Positions 6,044 to 12,837 of a stretch of DNA of 12,837 nucleotides are shown here, piece after piece. This DNA comes from an uncultured Eubacteriales bacterium. GTDB lineage: Bacteria > Bacillota_A > Clostridia > Christensenellales > Aristaeellaceae. The DNA lies in assembly GCA_902766515.1 (NCBI GenBank), contig CACXEB010000278.1, positions 1 through 12,837 on the forward strand. Reading direction: 5' to 3'. Position 1 is the first letter of the stretch. Each line of letters begins with the position of its first letter. The notes under the pieces are model-generated. The model was not told the DNA's origin. It was given only the letters and a program-made list of their open reading frames with translations, and did not search any database. The translations under genes and the position numbers were made by a program.

Positions 6044-6967
6044 ATGAAGATCGGTTTGTTGACGAACGCGCTGGCGGAGCAGTCCATAAGGTCCGGGGAC
6101 GGCCGCTTTGACACGCTGGAGAAGGTGGCCGCGTGGGCCGCGGACAACGGCTTTCAGGACCTGGAGGCAGGCCCCATGCTGCCGCTGGACGACCGCGCGT
6201 ACGAAAAGGTGCTCGGTGAAGGCAGGATCGGTGTTTCCGCCCTGATCTACTGCCGCAATTACCTGTCCACCGAAAGGGAAGAGGCGGAAAACCACCTGCG
6301 CGAGCTCAGGCGGCGCATCGTGTTCGCCGGCCGGTACGGCATCGACAAGGTGATCACCTCCACCGGCATAGACAAGTCCGTGGAGGAAGGCCTCTACGAC
6401 CGCGATCCCGCCGGCAGGGACCGGGCCAACCTGATCCGCCGCATCCCCGTGCGGAGCCTGGACAGGGTAACGGAGATCTTCGCGCCCCTGGTGGAGCTGG
6501 CCGAAATGAACGGCGTCCGCCTGTGCTTTGAAAACTGCCCGCTGATGGGCAATATCGCGATCTCCCCGCCGATGTGGCAGATGCTCTTTGAACGGCTCGG
6601 GAGCAGGCGCGTGGGCCTCTGCTACGACCCCAGCCACCTGGTCTGGGAGATGATCGACCCCTATGCGCCCATAGCGGAATTCGCGGACAGGATCTTCCAC
6701 GTGCACGGGAAGGACACGGCCATCGACCGCGAGCGCCTGAAGCGGACCGGTATCCTGACCGATTTCAGCTGGTGGCAGTATGTGATTCCCGGAAGGGGCT
6801 AACTGGACTGGAGAAAGCTGATCTCGCTCCTGCGGGCATCAGGCTTTGACGGCACCGTCAGCCTGGAGCACGAGGACGCCCTGTACGAGGGCAGCGCGGA
6901 GAAGGTCGCGGAGGGACTGGTCAGGGGCAGGCAGTACCTGGAGAAGATCCTTTCGGAGCCCGCCTGA
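6044..6967 (+). pseudogene. Sugar phosphate isomerase/epimerase-like TIM-barrel protein, interrupted by an in-frame TAA
   Basis: The frame opens with MKIGLLTNAL and encodes a xylose-isomerase-like (AP endonuclease 2) barrel. After 252 codons it meets TAA at 6800-6802, then continues in the same frame for 54 codons to TGA at 6965-6967. The resumed part, LDWRKLISLLRASGFDG then TVSLEHED, is exactly the normal end of the family; homologues usually read PGxG-E/D-x-DW across this point. So a single change (GAA or CAA to TAA) has split the gene. Expected metal ligands are E163 (FENCP), D195 (YDPSH), H221 (VHGKD) and E275 (SLEHED). The last lies beyond the stop, so the truncated product should be inactive. 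Options are a recent pseudogene, a sequencing error or read-through. The start is the ATG at 6044, which gives the family N-terminus, though its ribosome site is weak. Its role would be epimerising or cleaving a (keto)sugar alongside the dehydrogenases. Confidence 0.85.
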
Positions 6968-6971
6968 CGAT

Positions 6972-6989
6972 CTGTATAAGCTGTATAAG
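6972..6989 (+). repeat. Tandem 9-bp duplication in a leader
   Basis: CTGTATAAG occurs twice in a row (6972-6980, 6981-6989). The second copy runs into the AAGGAGG ribosome site (6987-6993) of the dehydrogenase gene. It probably arose by slippage; no function is evident. Confidence 0.6.
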
Positions 6990-7000
6990 GAGGAAGGGAC

Positions 7001-8116
7001 ATGGTCCGCATCGGCATCATCGGCTGCGGCAGTCATATCGGTATCGCCCGCAGCCATATCGGCGCATACAAGCGCTGCAGCGACGCAAAGATCACCGCGT
7101 GTTACGACCTGATCGACGGCAGGGCCGCGGAGTATATCGAAAAATACTCCCTCACGGACGCCAAAGCCTGTGGGAGCCTTGAGGAACTCTTTTCCCTGTG
7201 TGACGCGGTCAGCATCTGCACGCCGAACTGCACGCACGGGGAGCTGGCCGAGGCGACGCTCAGGGCCGGCAGGCACGTCCTGTGCGAGAAGCCGATCGCG
7301 CCGACCCCGGAGGAATGCAGCCGGGCCATCCGCTATGCCGAGCTGAGCGGGAAGGTGGCGATGATCGGCCTGTGCTACCGCGATATCCCGGGATTTGTCT
7401 ATATGAAGCAGCTGATCGACGAGGGAAAGATGGGCCGGGTCTATTTCGTCCGCGAGGAGCAGGGCGGGGACCGCTTCGCCAACCCCGCCGTGCAGCTGGA
7501 ATGGCGCACCCGCAGGGAGCTGTCCGGCCCCGGGGCGCTGGCGGATTTCGGCAGCCACATGATGGACATATGCGACTACCTTTTGCGGGACACCTGCGGA
7601 CCGGTCACGGAGATCAGCTGCATGCAGTATACCCCGATGGAGGAGCGCGAGGTGATCGGCCGGCTCGGCAAAAAAGGGCGCGTGACCAACGACGACGTGG
7701 CCTGCTGGATCTGCCGGACGGAGAGCGGCGCTTTGTACAATTTCACCGCCAGCCGCATCGGCGCCACATTCCTGCTGGAGATCGTGGGCGAGGGCGGCAA
7801 GATGATCTTTGACGGCAGCAGGCCCTTCGAGCTGACGCTGCAGCTCAAGGGCAAGGACGGCGGCTACACGGAAAGGCCGCAGGCGGTGCCCGTGCCGGAA
7901 AGCTGCTACGGCCCGGATGAGAACGCGCCGAGGATCCCCTTCGAGATCAACTTTTACTACGAGATCCGCCAGTTCCTGGACGCTATACAGTATGGCATAG
8001 AAACACTGCTGACCTTTGAAAGGGGCAGGTATATCCAGACCCTCATCCAGACGGCGCAGGAAAGCGCGGACCTGGAGGAGGTCCTGCCCGTACAGTGGGA
8101 GGGGGAGGACGTATGA
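7001..8116 (+). CDS. Gfo/Idh/MocA-family NAD(P)-dependent sugar dehydrogenase, copy 1
   Basis: A 371-residue cytosolic oxidoreductase. The N-terminal Rossmann fold starts VRIGIIGCGSHIG, with the GxGxxG-type dinucleotide loop. The family signature CEKPIA gives the catalytic lysine K97. The C-terminal alpha/beta domain carries GALADFGSHMMDICDYL, with D182 and H186 at the positions of the conserved Asp and His that act with the lysine in related enzymes. AAGGAGG (6987-6993) sits 7 nt before the ATG. It should oxidise or reduce a ring hydroxyl or keto group on a sugar, glycoside or cyclitol. It lies between two TIM-barrel isomerase genes, and its stop overlaps the next start (ATGA, 8113-8116). 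Substrate and cofactor preference are not predictable. It is only distantly similar to copy 2 downstream, so the two probably have different substrates or steps. Confidence 0.94.
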   Translation: MVRIGIIGCGSHIGIARSHIGAYKRCSDAKITACYDLIDGRAAEYIEKYSLTDAKACGSLEELFSLCDAVSICTPNCTHGELAEATLRAGRHVLCEKPIAPTPEECSRAIRYAELSGKVAMIGLCYRDIPGFVYMKQLIDEGKMGRVYFVREEQGGDRFANPAVQLEWRTRRELSGPGALADFGSHMMDICDYLLRDTCGPVTEISCMQYTPMEEREVIGRLGKKGRVTNDDVACWICRTESGALYNFTASRIGATFLLEIVGEGGKMIFDGSRPFELTLQLKGKDGGYTERPQAVPVPESCYGPDENAPRIPFEINFYYEIRQFLDAIQYGIETLLTFERGRYIQTLIQTAQESADLEEVLPVQWEGEDV

Positions 8117-8976
8117 GGCTCGGAGCGCACTGCGTGCTGTACGGCCCGCAGATCAAAACGGATACGGAGGGCGTGCTCGGGAAGCTTTTCTTCGCGGGCG
8201 CGGAGGGCTGCGAGCTGGGCGAGCGGTTTTTCGGCCTTGACGAACGGGACAGGCTCGCGGACGCCCTGCGCGCGAAGGGCCTTCGCCTCGCGGGACTCCA
8301 CTGCAACAACCTGCGTTTGCCGGACCTGCTGTGCGCGCCGGACAAGGCCCGGGAGGCCCTCCGGAAAACAGCCGCCTTCGTTTCCGCCTTCGAGGATAAA
8401 AACGTGATCGCTTCCGGTGCGCCGGGCGGCGGGCCTGACGGGATGAAGGACAGGGCGATCCGCGACGGCGCACCGGACCCGGCGCTGCACAACCCGTCGA
8501 ACGCGGTCAGGATCGCGGAAAACCTGAACGCGATCGCCCGGGAGATCCGGGAGGACTACGGCGTCACCGTGCATTACCACAACCACAGCTGGGAGTTCGC
8601 GGATGGCGGGCTTCTCTGGTCCACGCTGGCCGAGCGCGCCCCGGCCGTGTGCTTCGCGCTGGATACGGGCTGGGCCGCGGTGTCCGGTTACGATCCGGTC
8701 TCCCTGCTGGAAAAATACCCCGGCCGCTTCCGCTATGTGCATTTGAGGGACTATCACCGGGCGGCCGATCCGGGCAGCCTCCGCTTTTCGGCGGTACATG
8801 AGGGCTTTGCCGACCTGGGCAGCGGCGACATGGGCTATCCGCGGCTGATGCGCGCGCTGGACAGGGCGCTCGGCCGGGACGGCTGGGCCGTCGTCGAGTA
8901 CGAGACGGGCAATTTTGACGGTAACAGCTACCTGCGGGCCATCAGCTACCTGAAGGGCGTCAGGGACATGCTTTGA
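8113..8976 (+). CDS. Sugar phosphate isomerase/epimerase-like TIM-barrel protein (intact copy)
   Basis: A 287-residue member of the xylose-isomerase-like barrel superfamily, of normal length. The four expected metal ligands are all present: E161 in HYHNHSWEF, D184 in ALDTGW, H210 in YVHLRDY and E262 in VVEYE. The HNHxxEF and DTGW forms resemble the inosose dehydratase/hydroxypyruvate isomerase/YcjR side of the family. The likely chemistry is deprotonation next to a carbonyl: epimerisation, isomerisation or elimination of a keto-sugar made by a neighbouring dehydrogenase. The start is the ATG at 8113, overlapping the previous stop and preceded by a GGGGGAGG run. It differs clearly from the broken copy at 6044-6967, so it is not a simple backup of it. 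Exact reaction unknown. Confidence 0.92.
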   Translation: MRLGAHCVLYGPQIKTDTEGVLGKLFFAGAEGCELGERFFGLDERDRLADALRAKGLRLAGLHCNNLRLPDLLCAPDKAREALRKTAAFVSAFEDKNVIASGAPGGGPDGMKDRAIRDGAPDPALHNPSNAVRIAENLNAIAREIREDYGVTVHYHNHSWEFADGGLLWSTLAERAPAVCFALDTGWAAVSGYDPVSLLEKYPGRFRYVHLRDYHRAADPGSLRFSAVHEGFADLGSGDMGYPRLMRALDRALGRDGWAVVEYETGNFDGNSYLRAISYLKGVRDML

Positions 8977-8993
8977 CAAAGGAACGGTTGGAA

Positions 8994-10028
8994 ATGAAAA
9001 GACTTCGTATCGCCGTCGTCGGCTGCGGGCGGATCGCGTCGGTCTATCAGGCCGCGCTTGAAAAGCTGAAGGACCTGGCGGAGCCGGTGCTGGCCGTGGA
9101 CAAGGTTCCTGAACGGGCGGAGGCCTTCGCCGCCCGCTTTCCCGGCTGTACATTTTCCGGCCGGGTCACGGAGGACGGTATCCGGGCCCTGCTCAGGGAG
9201 ACGAAGCCGGACCTGCTGCACATCCTGCTGCCGCACCACCTGCACTGCCGGTACGCGCTGTACGCTTTTTCGGAGGGCGTGAACGTCCTGACGGAAAAGC
9301 CCATCGCGATCTGCCCGGAGGACGCGGACCGGATGATCGCGGCGGCAGAGGAGGCCCGGTGCGCGCTGGGCGTCATATTCCAGAACCGGTACACGGACGG
9401 CGTCCAAAGGGTCAGGGAGCTGCGCGAAAGCGGCCGGCTGGGCGCGGTCCGGGGCGCGTTTTCCACCCTCAACTGGTACAGGCCCGAAAGCTATTACCGG
9501 TGCGACTGGAAAGGAAAATGGAGCACGGAGGGCGGCGGCGTCGTGATCGACCAGGCCATCCATTCCATCGACCTGGTCCGGTACATGACCGGCCTGGAGG
9601 CGCGGACCGTGCAGGCACATACCGCAAGGCGCGTGCTGACGGGCATCGAGGTGGAGGATGAGGCGGACGCCGCGATCACGCTGGAGAACGGCGCCGTATA
9701 CAGCTTTTTCGCCTGCAACTATTACATCACCAACAGCCCCATCCGCGTGGAGGTCGCCTTTGAAAAGGCCACGGCGACGCTGACCCTTGACCGGATGGAG
9801 ATCAGATGGGCGGACGGCACCCTGGAGACCATCCCCTGCGGGGGCTTCCAGGGCGGCGGGGAAAGCTACTGGGGCGTCTGCCATGAGCGCCAGATGGAAG
9901 CCGCTTACAGGGCGCTCCTGAACGGGGAGCCCCTGCCCTGGGCACCGCGGGACGCGAAGGAGACCCTCCGCATCGTGGAGGCTGTCTATCTGTCCGCCCG
10001 GACATCGAGCACGGTCACCCTGAGGTGA
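8994..10028 (+). CDS. Gfo/Idh/MocA-family NAD(P)-dependent sugar dehydrogenase, copy 2
   Basis: A 344-residue oxidoreductase. It begins MKRLRIAVVGCGRIA with a Rossmann dinucleotide loop. TEKPIA supplies the catalytic lysine K102, and GGGVVIDQAIHSIDLVRYM gives D186 and H190 in the substrate domain. LNWYRPESYY and GKWSTEGGG are common in the sugar and inositol dehydrogenase branch. I chose the ATG at 8994, with AAAGGAA about 10 nt upstream, rather than the in-frame TTG at 8973 that overlaps the previous stop. It is the last enzyme of the operon and probably works with the intact TIM-barrel protein just upstream, one enzyme making or reducing the keto intermediate and the other acting on it. A hairpin spans its stop codon. 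Confidence 0.93.
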   Translation: MKRLRIAVVGCGRIASVYQAALEKLKDLAEPVLAVDKVPERAEAFAARFPGCTFSGRVTEDGIRALLRETKPDLLHILLPHHLHCRYALYAFSEGVNVLTEKPIAICPEDADRMIAAAEEARCALGVIFQNRYTDGVQRVRELRESGRLGAVRGAFSTLNWYRPESYYRCDWKGKWSTEGGGVVIDQAIHSIDLVRYMTGLEARTVQAHTARRVLTGIEVEDEADAAITLENGAVYSFFACNYYITNSPIRVEVAFEKATATLTLDRMEIRWADGTLETIPCGGFQGGGESYWGVCHERQMEAAYRALLNGEPLPWAPRDAKETLRIVEAVYLSARTSSTVTLR

Positions 10029-10031
10029 CCG
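10012..10031 (+). terminator. Perfect 8-bp hairpin over the stop of dehydrogenase 2
   Basis: CGGTCACC (10012-10019) and GGTGACCG (10024-10031) pair fully around a CTGA loop, enclosing the TGA at 10026-10028. No T-run follows. It may mark the 3' boundary of the enzyme operon, or be a dyad operator before the regulator gene. Confidence 0.4.
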
Positions 10032-10069
10032 GTGAAAACACAGACTGATTCATGGGGGAGGCGCTGACC

Positions 10070-11302
10070 ATGGCGGTGACATCCGGCCGCAACAACGGCA
10101 CCGTCAAACAGGAAAATCTGGAGGCCGTCAAGCTGATACTGTACAGGAACGCGCCGATCTCGCGCGCCGGCATCGCAGCGCAGCTCGGCCTGACGCCCGC
10201 GACCATCACCAACATCACCGCGGAGCTGATCAGCCAGGGCTATGTGGAGGAGGTCCCGACGGAGGGACAGGTCCCGCCGCAGACCGGCACGGGCCGCAGG
10301 CCGATCCTGATCGACCTGAAACGGGACTGCTATACGGTGCTGGGGCTCTCCCTGGGCCGTGACGGCACCCGTTTCAGCCTCTGCGATATGCGCGGCAAGG
10401 TCCTGGCCTGCGGCACCTACGAGGTCATGAGCGACGATTACAGCGTCATGCTGCATCAGCTGCAGGGCATCCTGTCCCTGATCCGTCAGCAGTACCCCGA
10501 ATTGTGGGGCAAGCTCCTGGGCATCGGCATTTCGACCCCCGGCGTCGTCAACTCGCACCGCGGCCAGGTCAAGAACGACATGCTCGAGCGTATGTCCTGG
10601 CGGGGTCAGCCTCTGGCAGAGGAAATCAGTCGCTTTACCGGCCTGCCAGTGCGGCTGGAGAACAACGTAAAGGCCCGCAGCACCGCCATCAGCCTTTTCT
10701 GGCCGGAGCTGCTGGAGGGCGAAACCACCTTCGCGCTGTGCTATGTATCCTTCGGCATCGCCTGTCCCTTCGTGCTGGGCAACCGCGTGTTCAAGGGCGA
10801 GGACGCCGCCGCCGGCGAGATCGGCAAAATGATCCTGAAACCGGATACCCAGGAGAAGGCTGACTTCGGCCTGCCCGGCAGCCTGGAAGCGCTGTCCAGC
10901 GTAAACAGCATCCTGTCCCGGTGCAGACAGCGCATGCGCGGCGGCGAAAAGACCCTCCTGAACACTCTCTGTCCCGAGCCGGAAGCGCTGCTCCTCCCCC
11001 ACGTGCTGGAAGCGCAGCGGGCGGACGACCCCCTGGTATGCGAGATCATGAATCAGGCCATGTTCTACGTCGGTGTCGCCCTGGCGAATATCGTGGACAT
11101 CATCAACCCGCACCTGGTGCTGCTCAGCGGCCCGGTATTCATCAACCGCCGGAATGCTGACACGGTGGAAAAAACCCTGACGCGCTTCGCCTTTCTGCCG
11201 GATGATGACGCGCTGCGCGTCGTACCGGTGGATATGGGCGAATACGCCGGCGCCATCGGTGCGGCAGCCTGCTGTATCGATAAGTATTTTATCCGCGGAT
11301 AG
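10070..11302 (+). CDS. ROK-family transcriptional regulator with degenerate kinase-like domain
   Basis: A 410-residue protein. A winged helix-turn-helix lies at residues 11-60 (ISRAGIAAQLGLTPATITNI as the core), followed by TGRRP and a ROK (repressor, ORF, kinase) domain, the architecture of XylR/NagC-type regulators. The kinase features are eroded. The usual END catalytic motif reads E197-N-N199. The GEIGH zinc histidine is K253. The CxCGxxGCxE zinc loop reads ADFGLPGSLE, with all three cysteines replaced (A264, F266, S271). It should bind DNA and perhaps a sugar, but not phosphorylate one or hold zinc. The start is the ATG at 10070, 8 nt after GGGGGAGG; the ATG at 10052 overlaps that ribosome site. 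It sits right after the sugar operon, so it probably controls it. The twin elements at 598-613 and 710-725 are candidate targets. Confidence 0.9.
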   Translation: MAVTSGRNNGTVKQENLEAVKLILYRNAPISRAGIAAQLGLTPATITNITAELISQGYVEEVPTEGQVPPQTGTGRRPILIDLKRDCYTVLGLSLGRDGTRFSLCDMRGKVLACGTYEVMSDDYSVMLHQLQGILSLIRQQYPELWGKLLGIGISTPGVVNSHRGQVKNDMLERMSWRGQPLAEEISRFTGLPVRLENNVKARSTAISLFWPELLEGETTFALCYVSFGIACPFVLGNRVFKGEDAAAGEIGKMILKPDTQEKADFGLPGSLEALSSVNSILSRCRQRMRGGEKTLLNTLCPEPEALLLPHVLEAQRADDPLVCEIMNQAMFYVGVALANIVDIINPHLVLLSGPVFINRRNADTVEKTLTRFAFLPDDDALRVVPVDMGEYAGAIGAAACCIDKYFIRG

Positions 11303-11356
11303 GCCGGTCTCTCCCCGTTCTCCGCCTGAAATCCCCGAAAAGGAGGATCAACCCCG

Positions 11357-12151
11357 ATGCAGAAAAATAAAGCAGACGCCAAGGAAAGCCGTTTCCGTAT
11401 CCCGGATAAAATGTGGCTGCTGTTTTCCTTCCTGGCCGCCATGGCGCTGTGGTATATCCTGTCCATCCTGCCCGCCACATCCCGGTGCTTTCCCAACGTC
11501 GTGGAAACCATGAAGCAGCTGCCGGTCATGATCCAGCGCGGCGTGCTGTGGAAGGACATTTCCTCCAGCATGATCTCCGTGCTGTCGGGCTTCGGCCTGG
11601 GCTTCGTAATCGCGCTGCCGATCGCCATCCTGATGGCCTGGTACAAGCCGGTGCGCAACATCATTGAGCCCTGGATCGAATTCATCCGCAACATTCCGCC
11701 GCTGGCTTACGTGCCCCTGGTGGTCATTGCCGCCGGCGTCGGCCGCAAGCCGCAGATCATCGTGATCACGCTGGCGACCTTCCTGACCATGTGTATCACG
11801 ATCTACCAGGGCGTCATCAATATCGACGAGACCCTGATCAAGGCCGCACGCGTGCTGGGCGCTTCCGACAAGGATATTTTCATCCGCGTCATCGCCCCGG
11901 CCTCCCTGCCCTTCATCCTGACCGCCATCCGCCTGGGCGCTTCGGTCGCCCTGACCACCCTGATCGCCGCCGAGTCCACCGGCGCCATAGCGGGTCTGGG
12001 CATGCGCATACGGTCGCTGAACAACGCCTTTGAGACCAAGCCCATGCTGCTCTACATCATCATTATCGGCGTGATCGGCATCGCGATCGAAAAGCTGATC
12101 AAACTGCTGGAAAGGAGGCTCACTTCATGGCAGGAGAAGCGCGAAATCTGA
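11357..12151 (+). CDS. NitT/TauT-family ABC transporter permease (SsuC/TauC type)
   Basis: A 264-residue membrane protein with about six hydrophobic segments. Family features are RNIPPLAYVPLVVIAAGVG (111-129) and the coupling loop DETLIKAARVLGAS (157-170), followed by FIRVIAPASLPFILTAIR. Members import nitrate, sulfonates, taurine, thiamine precursors, riboflavin or related small molecules; the substrate cannot be told here because no binding protein is in view. AGGAGG (11341-11346) sits 10 nt before the ATG. It overlaps the ATPase gene by 25 nt, so the two are coupled. It belongs to a different transporter class from the sugar importer upstream and may be an unrelated operon that begins here or reads on from the regulator gene. 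Confidence 0.93.
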   Translation: MQKNKADAKESRFRIPDKMWLLFSFLAAMALWYILSILPATSRCFPNVVETMKQLPVMIQRGVLWKDISSSMISVLSGFGLGFVIALPIAILMAWYKPVRNIIEPWIEFIRNIPPLAYVPLVVIAAGVGRKPQIIVITLATFLTMCITIYQGVINIDETLIKAARVLGASDKDIFIRVIAPASLPFILTAIRLGASVALTTLIAAESTGAIAGLGMRIRSLNNAFETKPMLLYIIIIGVIGIAIEKLIKLLERRLTSWQEKREI

Positions 12152-12837
12152 AGGTCCACATCGACCACGTGTCCAAGGTTTATGAAACCCGCAACGGCCC
12201 CACCGAAGCCCTGATGGACGTGAGCCTGGATATTTACGAAAACGAATTCATCTGCGTGGTGGGGCCTTCCGGCTGCGGAAAATCCACCCTGCTTAACATT
12301 ATCGCCGGCCTGCAGATGCCCACCTCGGGCAAAGCCTACTGCAACGATCATGAAATCACCGGCACCGGCACCGAGCGGGGCGTGGTGTTCCAGCAGTATG
12401 CCCTCTTCCCCTGGCTTACCGTAAAGAAGAACGTCATTTTCGCCCTGAACATGCGGGGCGTCAAAGGGGACGCGGCGGAAAAAGAAGCCATGGAATACCT
12501 GAAAAAAGTGGATCTGGAGAAATTCGCCGACCATTTTCCCAAGGAGCTTTCGGGCGGCATGAAACAGCGGGTGGCCATTGCCCGCGCTTACGCCGCAGAC
12601 CCTGAGGTGCTGCTGATGGATGAGCCGTTTGGCGCCCTGGACGCCCAGACGCGCACCCAGTTGCAGTCGGAGCTGCTGGAAACCTGGGAAAAGGATATGA
12701 AAACCTGCTTTTTTATCACCCATGACGTGGACGAGGCCATTTTGCTGGCACAGAAGGTGATTATCATGTCCGCGCGGCCGGGCCGTATCAAGGAGATCGT
12801 GCCGGTGGATATTCCCTACCCCCGCAACCAGGAAACC
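12127..12837 (+). CDS. NitT/TauT-family ABC transporter ATPase (SsuB/TauB type), 3' end cut by window
   Basis: The first 237 residues of the ATPase are present and open to the right edge; family members are about 250-270 residues, so only a short tail is missing. All nucleotide-binding motifs are intact: Walker A G46-PSGCGKS-T54, Q-loop FQQYALFPW (Q89), signature L141-SGGMKQ-R148, Walker B VLLMDEP (D165, E166), D-loop GALD, and switch histidine H199 in ITHDVDEA. The FPW after the Q-loop and SARPGRI near the end are typical of the nitrate/sulfonate/taurine group. It powers the permease encoded just upstream, whose 3' end it overlaps; AAAGGAGG (12111-12118) inside that gene sits 8 nt before the ATG. 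It is unlikely to serve the CUT1 sugar importer, whose ATPases are longer and carry an extra C-terminal regulatory domain. Confidence 0.95.
   Translation, partial: MAGEARNLKVHIDHVSKVYETRNGPTEALMDVSLDIYENEFICVVGPSGCGKSTLLNIIAGLQMPTSGKAYCNDHEITGTGTERGVVFQQYALFPWLTVKKNVIFALNMRGVKGDAAEKEAMEYLKKVDLEKFADHFPKELSGGMKQRVAIARAYAADPEVLLMDEPFGALDAQTRTQLQSELLETWEKDMKTCFFITHDVDEAILLAQKVIIMSARPGRIKEIVPVDIPYPRNQET

Noticed and set aside
6800..6802. Stop-codon recoding (selenocysteine, pyrrolysine or altered code) at the internal TAA
   Set aside because: TAA is not used for selenocysteine (TGA) or pyrrolysine (TAG), and TAA ends the binding-protein gene normally in this same window.
8973..8993. TTG start for the second dehydrogenase overlapping the previous stop
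   Set aside because: The ATG at 8994 has an AAAGGAA site at suitable distance and gives the standard Rossmann N-terminus; the TTG remains a minor possibility.
7957..11113. Several 300-400 codon minus-strand frames opposite the second isomerase, second dehydrogenase and ROK genes
   Set aside because: All are shadows of well-supported plus-strand enzymes, with compositional rather than family-like sequence.
12127..12837. The downstream ATPase as the missing partner of the sugar permeases
   Set aside because: Its motifs are of the SsuB/TauB group and it overlaps its own SsuC-type permease by 25 nt, so it serves that transporter.

Overview
The window is GC-rich, densely coded DNA carrying a carbohydrate-utilisation locus. 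Almost every gene has a strong AGGAGG-type Shine-Dalgarno site. The sugar importer has two permeases and a binding protein but no ATPase of its own in view, and the regulators and hydrolases are of types common in gut and rumen Firmicutes. The best guess is an anaerobic, high-GC member of the Clostridia; I cannot name the species or family. No rRNA, tRNA, CRISPR array, insertion sequence or phage gene was seen.

Layout. (1) Positions 1-578, minus strand: the N-terminal 192 residues of a glycoside hydrolase family 3 enzyme that runs off the left edge. (2) Positions 579-755: an AT-rich divergent regulatory region, the only one in the window. It holds two well-formed sigma-70 type promoters placed back to back. 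Each has a near-identical 16-bp AT-rich element just downstream of its -10 box, a good candidate for a shared operator. (3) Positions 756-10028, plus strand: a probable long catabolic operon. In order it encodes a cytosolic DUF4838/alpha-glucuronidase-like protein, two CUT1 sugar permeases, a secreted sugar-binding protein, a TIM-barrel sugar isomerase/epimerase interrupted by an in-frame TAA, a Gfo/Idh/MocA dehydrogenase, a second intact TIM-barrel isomerase/epimerase, and a second Gfo/Idh/MocA dehydrogenase. GC-rich hairpins flank the binding-protein gene on both sides. (4) Positions 10070-11302: a ROK-family regulator whose kinase-like domain has lost its zinc ligands and its catalytic aspartate. 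(5) Positions 11357-12837: a NitT/TauT-type (SsuC/SsuB-like) permease and its ATPase, the latter cut by the right edge. This looks like the start of a different transport operon.

Working model (inference). An oligosaccharide or glycoside is captured by the binding protein and imported by the two permeases, powered by a shared ATPase encoded elsewhere. It is then trimmed in the cytosol by the GH3 and DUF4838 enzymes and processed by alternating NAD(P)-dependent dehydrogenases and metal-dependent TIM-barrel enzymes. Dehydrogenase plus TIM-barrel pairs next to a CUT1 importer recall the redox-assisted (3-keto) glycoside pathways, such as E. coli ycjR/ycjS and the gut C-glycoside deglycosylases. 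The substrate cannot be read from the sequence. The ROK protein is the obvious candidate for binding the twin AT-rich elements.
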